NCBI RefSeq assembly: GCF_000002995.4
Contig: NW_025062475.1
Location: forward strand, 12,370,687-12,434,686
Source of the DNA: Brugia malayi
Lineage: Eukaryota > Nematoda > Chromadorea > Rhabditida > Onchocercidae
DNA: 64,000 nucleotides
Direction of reading: 5' to 3'
Shown: positions 54,949 through 64,000 of the stretch, piece after piece
Layout of the letters: every line of letters begins with the position of its first letter
Numbering within the stretch: the stretch's first letter is position 1
Program-made: the position numbers and the translations under genes
Notes under the pieces: model-generated
The model's input: only the letters and a program-made list of their open reading frames with translations
The model's database searches: none
Told to the model about the DNA's origin: nothing

Positions 54949-55624
54949 CATCGTTTTATCAGAATAGCATCAAGATCCTAACATTATGATGCCAATTTAT
55001 CAGTACTATGCTATATAAATGACACAAGCGGAACCAAACAGGGTGACAGAGGTGATAGGTATGAATTTGCAAGTGAAATGCTGCATGCTGATTGGATGAT
55101 AATGCTTGGAAATGTGAAAGGCTTCTCATCATTTAATGACAATTGGTATTCTTTTAGAGGTGACATGAAGACTAATTCCAATATGATAATTTATCAGTGC
55201 CATTGAAAACTGTTATATTGATGATTGGTAGGTTTAAAGAAATTTTTTTCTAAAGAAAACTTGTTATTCACAGTCGATACTATCAGTTATGCAATTGCTT
55301 ATTTTCAGGATTACAGTAGGAATGAACCTGGAGTAGACCTTATTGTCCTAGAAGGAATGTATTCTGTCATTTGGTTTATTGTCATCAGACCACGAATATT
55401 CCACTATCAATGAATAAAATCTGAATATTTGTCGGAAGTCATTATAGATTAATACTATCAGCATAACCTCTATTCAAGGTAGTTGATCAATTTGAATGAT
55501 ATGAAAGGATGAAAGTGTATTCATTAAATAAAATATCTTGGCAATTAAAAATTTATAAACTTCAAGAAGATAGTGGTAAAAAAAAAATGCCTGTAAAGTA
55601 GTACAAAACACAAAGATAGAAATA

Positions 55625-58452
55625 TTATGAGCAGCATTTTACTCTTATCAAAAATACAGAAATAAAAAGATAGAAAGAAATGATACGGTAACTAATGAAA
55701 ATTGTAGAAGCGGAAGAAGTGGCAAATCTGTACGGACTTGCTTCCATGTCGTACGTTGATAGCTCATAATCTTTCGTTTTTAATTTTCCTAAATTGAAAA
55801 AAAAAAAAGAATACATTGACAGTAAAAGAAAAATGAAAATTTGAGGCAAATTTTATAATTTTTTTTTTTTTTTTGAGGCAAATTTTATAATTTTTTTTTT
55901 TTTTATTTTATGAAGAGTGACAATTTTAAGAAAATGTTAATAAATCATGTTGAAATCTAATTAACTTAATTTTATATAATTTCAAATCATACCAAAGTAA
56001 CATTTTTCGATGCTGATACCGGACACGTAACGACCCATAGAAGTATAACCTCGCGTAAGTGGTTCTTCACGAATACATAACTTTCCATATTCCGTGTCGT
56101 GTTTTAGAAAGGTAAATAATACGTCGAGATCGGATGATTCACGAAATTCAAATATTTGTGAGCCTATTTGAGGTACGCTACCACCTTGTAATGTTGCGAT
56201 CGTTCTATAATACAAATTATAATAGTCAGTTTATGCTGTTTTAAATAATATTTTACTGCTTGCTGCAAAAGGGAAGAAAAAATGGCTTACAATTAGGAAA
56301 AGGAAATCTGTACGAGAGGACTTTTTTGGCTTTCTATTTTATTGATCCTTTACAAAGCTATAATCTTTCTTTGAAATTTATAAAGAATCATGAAAGGTGA
56401 TAGATGCCTACTATCTTTTCGTCCAATAAAGGCATTTTCTGCTGATAAATGCTTCAGCTTTTTTAATGAATGATTCGTTTCGAAAATACTTTGTTAATTT
56501 TTAATGAATTTTCTCATCCAATATTTCCTCCATTTTATTTTTCTGTTTCATAAAAAAAGAAAGCAGTGGGAAAAGAAAGATTAAGAATTAATGTGCAGAA
56601 TAGAATTAGATCGTCAGTGTGCTTACTTCTTCTGATTTCTATGAATTTTAAATTGAACTCCTTTTACTCTATCATTTTTCATAAATTTCTTGCATAATTT
56701 AATCATCTACTAACCTTCTGAAATAAACAACTATCATTAAAATTTCACTTCATAAACCAAATGTAAACGAACTTTAAATTTCATACATTAATGATTGAAA
56801 TAAATTTGATAAGAGCGTAATTTGAATTTAAAAAAACGAAGCGTTTAAATATAAAATTCATTTTCAAATTTCAAAGTCTCTAATTCTTAATAATTTAAGT
56901 ACATATTTTTCAAAGTTTTAAGTTGTTAGTAGGCATAAAAAAATAGCTTGAAATAATGTTATATTAGTCATAGTAAAATTTGATTGACCAAAAATTTACT
57001 GAATTGAAGTCTAAAATTTATTTTACATAAAAAAAGTTGTCTAATTTATTATTCGACTAAAGCATGGTAAAATAAAATATTTGTCACCGAATTAGTCTTT
57101 ATGAAAAGAAGATGCGACATTGATCCATTCCCTTATTTTTCGCTTTTATATGCTAAACTACTGAATGATAACCGGACGGCATCCTCAAGGACCAAACATT
57201 ATCGATAACGATCAGCCGACACTTTTTGGTGACATTTCTTATGGATTAATCTGACAACCTACTATCGAAGTACGATAAGCAATCAAGAAATACTATTAAT
57301 TCACGTAGTTGGTCAGTAATGGAGCAAAGCGTAAAAACTATATTTAATAATGCGACAATTTCACGGAATTAATAATAATGAGATTCCAAATGTAAATGGA
57401 CTGTAAATAAGAGATCGGAAAAAAAAAATGAAAATTTGTTTAATGATATTCGGAAAGATTACTTTCAAAAGGATAAAGAAAAGAAGTATACCTCATAGGG
57501 AAATTCGTAATGGAGCGAATTTTAAATTGCATTGTAGTTGCCGTAATGTCGATCAGCTCTACATCTTCCACTGTTGTATCCGCACTTTTTCCAAATCGAT
57601 CCAAAGTGCGCAACAAACGACAATCCGTTCCGGTCGTTTCATTATGTCTGTTGAAATTCTCCCACTCTATGCAAACATAATACCATGATTGTTCTCGTAA
57701 ATCAGTTAAATACACCTAAACTAATATTATTCCAGAACAATGAAAACGAATTTTAAAAAATTTTTAATTTATTTTAGTTTCCATTCGTCTGGCTACTTGT
57801 ATATTTTTAAGGAAATACTGATAGTAATGTTTAATAATTGGAAGACTTAATGATAATTAAACGGATGACCTGTTTGTCCTCCCGAATGCTATCCGGATAA
57901 AAAACTTTGCTAATAAGCGGTTCGCCTGATTTTAGTGGAATTGCAGAAACGAATAATGTCGGAATTTGGGTTGGTGAAAGATGCGCCTCCAGAAATGAAT
58001 TCAATAGAACAATTCGAAAGCCATGCTTTGTTGTGTCTACAAAATTTATTGCCCTGAAATGAAACGATGAAAAAAAAAAATTATTTAAATCATTAAACAA
58101 TCTAAACCAAACTATTCAGTTATCCTTTATTATTGGAATTTATTTAATATAGTCAATAAGTGTGATTACTTCTGTCTAAGGAATAATTTCATTCTCACAT
58201 CTTCCTTTTCTCTATTATTAATTAAGGTTAAAAAAAGAATGAAAACTTTTTTAGAATACAAAACTTGAGAAAAGAAAAAGAATTTTAATCGTAGTGATTA
58301 GTGATTTAAAAATTGAAAATCTAGAAGAGAAAATTTGAAAACATGAACCTTGCACTGATGAATATTCGTTGATACTTCGGATTACCATAAACAAATGCAT
58401 GCAATGTTGACCAAAAAAGAATTATTAATCGAAGAAAAAAGCAGCTTGTCAT
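55625..58452 (-). CDS. secreted, probably membrane- or GPI-anchored FN3-like protein
   Basis: A five-exon gene of 295 aa, in phase throughout: 58452-58349, 58053-57870, 57715-57492, 56204-55993, 55788-55625. The N-terminus is a clear signal peptide (MTSCFFLRLIILFWSTLHAF). Exon 2 forms an extracellular beta-rich segment (VDTTKHGFRIVLLNSFLEAH). Exon 3 resembles a fibronectin type III-like fold (LREQSWYYVCIEWENF, then TGTDCRLLRTLDRFG, with two Cys). Exon 4 is a further ectodomain segment. The C-terminus has a small-residue patch (ATSSAS) and a hydrophobic tail (IISFYLFISVFLI), as in a GPI-attachment signal or a single membrane span with a very short tail. I do not recognise the named family; the cell-surface location is a firm inference from the two hydrophobic ends. 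Confidence 0.75.
55843..55903. repeat. poly(T)-linked direct repeat in an intron
   Basis: GAGGCAAATTTTATAATT followed by a T run occurs twice in a row in the intron before the last exon of the FN3-like gene. Confidence 0.8.
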
Positions 58453-59335
58453 GATATAATTAATTACCTTCCTAATTTTAATACTGCAAATGTTTCTTTA
58501 TCAAATATCATTTCACAAAAATTCTTTGTCAAAATGATCACAGAAAGTTTAATGCAAATAAATGAGAACTGCTTGCAGTATGAACAATTAGCCTGAAATC
58601 ATTTTTCAATTGTTTCAATCTATCTTCATAATTTGTAAACTTTTAATCACTAAGTAAATATATATTCAATGATGAGACAATAACATTTGTCAAAGTGATA
58701 ATAATAAATAAAGAATGATTACAAAAAGTAATCAAAATTATATAAAGCTTGCACCTAATACACCAAAAAATTTAAATATTATCTTAAATTTCGAAAAAGA
58801 AAAATTTATCCTTCAAGAATTTTTTGAGTGAAACATTTTTTTTTCATTCTTTATTATCATATTTCGAAAGATTGTTTGGTCATTTGAAATAACTCATCTC
58901 AGCGGACAATTTCAAAACAAACTTTTCTGTGTTCCATAACCTAACAAGTTCCATTCAATAGTCATCATTTTAAAATCTTAAAATCATCTTTTTAAAATTT
59001 TCTGTTTTTATCAAATTAAATTTTATATACAAAAAAAAAAATAAAAAAAAAATGCAGTTTCATATCGGAATGGAATTAACAAAACAATAAAAAGTCGCAG
59101 AAAAAAAAATTAGAAAAAAAAAAAATTCCTCAGTCTCGAGAAATTTTTTTCTTACTTTTATGAGGCCATTTGTTGTGCTATTTAATCATTGATATCTAAA
59201 TTTCGTAAAATAGAAAAAAAAAAAAAAACTCAAATCTCTCAACTCATTTCAGTGCTTTTCATTTCCTAGAAAAAATTTCACACCTTTTCTCGGTGCAAGG
59301 AACCGATTGGAATGTTAGTAGGAAGAGAGAGGGAC

Positions 59336-59361
59336 AGAGAGAGAGAGAGAGAGAGAGAGAA
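59336..59361. repeat. (GA)n microsatellite
   Basis: A run of about 13 GA dinucleotides about 900 bp upstream of the FN3-like gene start. Confidence 0.9.
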
Positions 59362-61556
59362 GGATCTCAGATAAATTTTTTAGGCAAAAACGAAGCCATC
59401 AGTGCTTTTCCACTTCTCAATAACCGTTTATTTTATGTGAAAAAAAAAAAATTATTTTCAGTTTTCTTTTCCATTCCTCATTCCATTTTTTCCTTTTTCT
59501 GTTTTCAATTCTTAATTTTGTTGACACTTGACCTCTCGTCTTTGTTGTTTTACTCCTATCTATCAGTAAACTAATATTAAATTACATTTTTTGGCAAAAA
59601 ATAATTTTATCCGGAAAAAAAAAACAGAAATCATAGAACTAGCAAGCAATACAAAGCTATAAAAAAGTTTGATTGTTGTATGCTTTCAAATTCTTCAATA
59701 ATTTATTTAATTTTCTATTTTTTCATTTATTCAGCTCATGAGAAAATTTTCAACTTGATTTTATCAAATTTCACATTTCCCATTACTGTGTACTTCACTA
59801 TTTTTAATTTTAAAAATTTAGGAACAAGCAAAATTTTGTTGTTATTCTGCTCAAATTATAAATGATTTAAAATGTTGAATAAGAATTGACCATTGATTAT
59901 ATTTATTTGGTCAAAAGATTCGAAATACAAAGGTCAAAATCGGAAGTCTTGATCTCATAATAATGAGAGTGCAGTTTTAAAGGTTTAATATAATACTTTA
60001 AATTACTTTAACCAAAGTATGATAGAAATTAGCACCTGCTACTTATCTAATATATCAAAATTATAAATCCCTCTCTCTCTCTCTCCTTCTTCCTCTCTCT
60101 CTCCTTTTCCGTCTCCTAATCCTCCTGCTTTTACATATTCGGAAAATATAATTACATTGCATTCATTAATATTAATTCCAGAACCAATTGAATTTAATTT
60201 CAAAGACTGAAGTTAGGCTTTCAAAAAGTCACAAATTGACTAAAAATTCAATTATCAAAAAGTTTTCAAATCACTTTGTAATTTGATTTGATATGTTATA
60301 GTAGAAAAGTAAATAGAAATTAAAAATGCAGAATATCTTAATAGCCTAAGGGCGAAAGAACATTTTCGAAATTTTGGCGAAGGACCTGTTTTTCCTATTA
60401 TTGCTCAATTTGAAAAGACAACTTATCAAATTTCTAAAAGCACATTAATCATAATGATTATTATCTCTGAACCCATTTTATTAACTAATTTTCTCTATTT
60501 TATTAAATTTTGTCGCAATGAGAGCTTTCTAAAATTGGAAAAATTTTTAAATGTTTTGTTTTAAAAAGCAGAAAGTTTGCAATTTTTCCTATGGATTCTA
60601 ATAATCAATTTGACAAAGCAATTTGCAGAAAATATGGAAGCAAACAGTACAATAGTGACAGAGTAAAAATTTAAAATAATAAAACTGTAAGCAAGAAAGA
60701 ATTAAATATTTCATAGCTTCTAACTTTAGTTCAAAAGTAAGTTAGGAGAAGAAAAGAGGAAGATTGATAAAATAAATAAATTAATGAGAATTTCTTTGCA
60801 GACTTAATCTTATGAAAAGATCACACATTGCATATATTTTAAATCATGGAAAAATTTAAGGAAGAAGATTGAATGCTGAATGCAAGATGCCTAACTACTC
60901 GTTTGTTGGCCACAAGTATCATCGCCATATATCTTTGGCCACAATGCCATATTGACCACTTAGTATGTGCCCTAATTTCATTTAGCAATTCTATTCCTCA
61001 AGTATTTATGGTTGTTAATACGAAAGATTTATACAACCAACCATTGGACAAATATTTTTAGCTAATTCTTTTTCATTTGTAATTAATTTAATCAATTTAT
61101 ATTTTCAATTAATATTGTCAATTTTAGACATATTTGAGAAATTTGATTATATCATACATTTGCATTTTTTTTTTTTTTTTTTTGCACAGAATTACAATTT
61201 GCAACAAGAAAAATCAATCTATGAAGTTTTGATGAATTTATGGCAAATAAAATAAATGAAGCATATATAGTGCCGAAATGGTTTTGAAATGAAAGTTGCG
61301 GACAAACACAGAAATATTAAAGCATCTTCTTTCTCTCTCTCTCTCTCTCTTCCTTTTTACCTTTAGTTATATAAAAAGCTCAAGGAAAAAGAATGCAAAA
61401 ATAGCATAAAAAGTAGAAATAAGCTTCAAGAAAGTAGCGATTTAACAGCTTAAAAAGTTAAATTATATTATGAACTTGCAAAATATAATCACACACTATT
61501 TACTCCTTTTTCCTTTTCTCTGTCTTCTTTCCCATATTTTTTTTCTTCCCTCCCTC

Positions 61557-61560
<4 letters not shown>

Positions 61561-61587
<27 letters not shown>

Positions 61588-61588
61588 T
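61561..61588. repeat. (CT)n microsatellite
   Basis: A run of about 14 CT dinucleotides inside a longer pyrimidine-rich stretch (about 61500-61600). Confidence 0.9.
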
Positions 61589-64000
61589 CGCTTTTTTAAC
61601 TTTTTTATATATAAGAATTGAATCTTCTCAGAAAATTCCTTTTTCTTACTTAACTTATAGCCTCTTTTATGATCTTTTTTTTTTTTTTTTGCTGTACTCT
61701 GAACAGGAAAAGTTCATTCATTTTGTTGTGATAAGGATGAGAAGTGATAAAGAATTGATCAGTTTACATTTGAAGAAGAAAAGATTGGAAACGATGAAGA
61801 AATGATGCATTGATAAAAAAAAATGCAAAATTGAGAAATTTTTGCTTGCAATGACTCATTTGCGCATTCAGTGAAACTGAGATTAGCTAAGCTAAGCTAA
61901 GAAAGATTATCTTAAGCTAAAAACAAGAAAAAAAAGAAGGAAAAACGAAGAGATGGATGCTTTTAATTAGCTTACAAATCTGTGATATGATAATATTTTT
62001 TTTTTTTTTTTTTTTGAATGAATTGCTTATCTTAACCTTTACTCTTTTTACATTTCAAATTTATGCAGTAAATCAAAACGAAAGCTTATTAGATTTGATG
62101 TCAGGCATAGAATAAAAGAATTCTTTCCTGCCTGAATTCCATCCATTTAGCTAAATGAACTAACAAATCTCCTTGACTTATCTGAATTACAAAGTAAGCA
62201 TTTTTAAAAAAAAAATAGATAGATATGAATAGCTTTCAGACTCACATACACACACATATATATATATGAGAATTTAATAATAAAATAGTTATTAATAGAT
62301 ATGCAAGCTTTACACTTAAAAAGGAATAAAATTAAAATTTAATTTCAAGTAAATGACATCCGTCCAACATATACTATAAAGAAGTGATGATAACAGGAAA
62401 GGCATGCGAGATGACAGAATGAATAACAGTAGTAATTATGGAGGAATGAAGGATATATTTTAGAATTGGTGGGAAAAAAAAAAGAGTGAAAAGTTTGATA
62501 AAATAGAAGTGTTAATGAAATTAAGTGAAATCTTCCAATTGAAAATGTTGAATGAATGAAACTTAAAAATTTAACTTAAAAAATTTTAACTTAAAAATTG
62601 ATTATCAGTGAAATATTCCATGAATGACACATTGGAGTAAGTACATGCAATTAGTAAACACAAGAAAACAATAAGAATTAATTATTATTTAAACATTTCA
62701 TCATCGTTTTTATTTATTACTGATAGTTGCATTTCTATGATAAACTTTAAATCAATCATATCAGTGCAGATTGGTTGATGAGTTAACATGACAGTAAGTG
62801 TTATCATTAATTGCTTTTCTGACTCACGGAAATGTTTCACTTTTCATCCGACCAACATGAATCTTAGCAAAAAAAAAAAAATAAATAAATAATAAAAACA
62901 AACTTAGCAGTTAGTTAAGTAATTGTATTTACATTTAAATTAAAATAAAATACTGTAGAGCTAAATAATTAATATTTTAATTACTATGAAGAAAGAGAAC
63001 AAAATAAATTTAAAAATGTCAGAATGATTCGGCTTATGCTGACTTAATAATGCATATAGAAATTTAAAGATGAAAGATGGAATAAAAATCAACCGCATGA
63101 AAATGTCTAACAAAAGTGATTGACATCTATTACAGTTCTAGTTTAACTGACTCATACAAACATTTAAATAATTCCTCTCTTCAATAAAGTCAAAAGCTTT
63201 TCTTAAAAGTAATTTTTTCTCTCACACCCAACACTTAAATGTTGAGCAAATTGAAAATATCTTTTAAAACTGAAATAATTTGCAGATTCGTAACAAATAA
63301 TTATAAAATTGAAAGATGGCGGTTAGCGATAGCAGCATTTATCGCGACAAATTGAAGGTCAATTGTAAACTTTATGTTAGTGCTTCTTCACATAAACATA
63401 TTTCTAGCTGATATCTCTAGCAAATTTCCACTAGTTCTCCACTTGGAAATTAATTCAACTAAAATGGATGAACCGTAAATCGGAGTAGATGAAATCTACC
63501 TACTACTGTTCCGATTAGTTCCATGATAAATGTACATTTTTCACTCCTATGAAATTCGATTCATTCTCGAATGAATGCAAATTGGGTAAATCGAATACAA
63601 TGTAATCATCAATAAGAAGAAGTATCATTTAATTTAATTTTCCTCCAGAATGAATGGGAAACGAAAGAATCAAGACAAGATGAATGGAACAACCAATATT
63701 GGAAAGTAGCATCACGAGTGACAGTCATCCTCTAAATACTTTGTAGCTCGAATTCATTCGCCTACTCATACTGCTTTTTACCAAAGTAAAACTTTTCATT
63801 AAATTCCTTGTTAATTATCAAAGTTTAATTTAATGAATAATATTTTGCATATACTAAGCTAATCATAAAACAAACAAAATTTTATTAATTTAAAACCAAA
63901 ATATTCTAAATGAACTGTTTTCACATGTGATTATGCAAAAAGGTCAGAAGAAACGGTAGTCTAATTCATCTACTTAATGAATTTATTAATGAATGAAAGA

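Larger units (their letters stand above)
52955..55624. other. intergenic DNA; (TA)n tract, short repeat and one doubtful open frame
   Basis: Contains a (TA)n microsatellite (53191-53224), a 26-bp triple repeat (54871-54948) and an open segment at about 53453-53683 on the plus strand. That segment has protein-like content (SSLLREIKKLITSGLIERH), but it has no ATG at its start and no clear splice partner. It may be an exon of an unseen small gene or part of the 3' UTR of the ATPase gene. Nothing else is supported. Confidence 0.45.
58453..64000. other. gene-poor 5.5 kb with purine/pyrimidine tracts
   Basis: I find no exon I can support. The stretch has (GA)n at 59336-59361, CT-rich tracts near 60070-60110, 61331-61351 and 61561-61588, long poly(T)/poly(A) runs, and a GCTAA pentamer repeat near 61885-61903. 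An open frame at 60873-61061 starts with ATG and a hydrophobic stretch (LLATSIIAIYLW) but has no recognisable domain. The region may be regulatory for the FN3-like gene or for a gene to the right. Confidence 0.5.

Noticed and set aside
60873..61061. ATG-started open frame with a hydrophobic N-terminus
   Set aside because: 62 codons, no recognisable domain and no splice evidence; such a frame is expected by chance in 5 kb.

Overview
The window looks like AT-rich nuclear DNA of a parasitic nematode, most likely a filarial worm (Onchocercidae). Supporting signs are a secreted SXP/RAL-2 (DUF148) protein, an flp-25-type FMRFamide-like neuropeptide gene, a secreted multi-module protein of worm-type cysteine-rich repeats ending in an EB-like module, short GT-AG introns with TTTCAG/TTTTAG acceptors, and acceptor-like AGs just upstream of several ATGs, as expected for spliced-leader trans-splicing. 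The species cannot be fixed from the sequence alone. Exon models were built by hand from splice consensus and phase, so edges marked uncertain may move.

Left third (0-27 kb), all on the minus strand: a partial unrecognised gene (to 580); a Cys-loop ligand-gated channel subunit of nicotinic type (3.6-9.1 kb); flp-25 (11.8-12.9 kb); a 14-exon secreted cysteine-rich protein of about 669 aa (15.4-24.2 kb) with a 29-bp minisatellite in one intron; and a two-exon SXP/RAL-2 protein (25.4-26.4 kb).

Middle (27-48 kb): a GH37 trehalase on the plus strand (31.3-35.4 kb, 12 exons, with one frame break at an A-run), followed by a strongly rearranged block. The 12-exon gene at 40.9-43.9 kb, which I could not name, has identical tandem 39-residue exons. 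It sits beside an inverted, 5'-truncated, mutated copy of itself (36.9-39.0 kb), so the two form the arms of a palindrome of about 3.3 kb per arm with a 3.06-kb spacer. The outer end of the right arm carries an inverted scrap of a trehalase intron and a further fold-back of the arm DNA (45.2-46.8 kb). The DNA upstream of the unnamed gene (39.0-40.5 kb) is a direct copy of 27.3-29.0 kb.

Right third (48-64 kb): a two-AAA-domain ATPase orthologous to NVL/MAC-1 on the plus strand (48.3-53.0 kb, about 17 exons); a secreted, probably membrane-anchored FN3-like protein on the minus strand (55.6-58.5 kb); then about 5.5 kb with simple-sequence tracts and no gene I can support.

The genes are functionally unrelated and form no operon that I can demonstrate. 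The most notable feature is the recent fold-back duplication complex at 35.5-46.8 kb.
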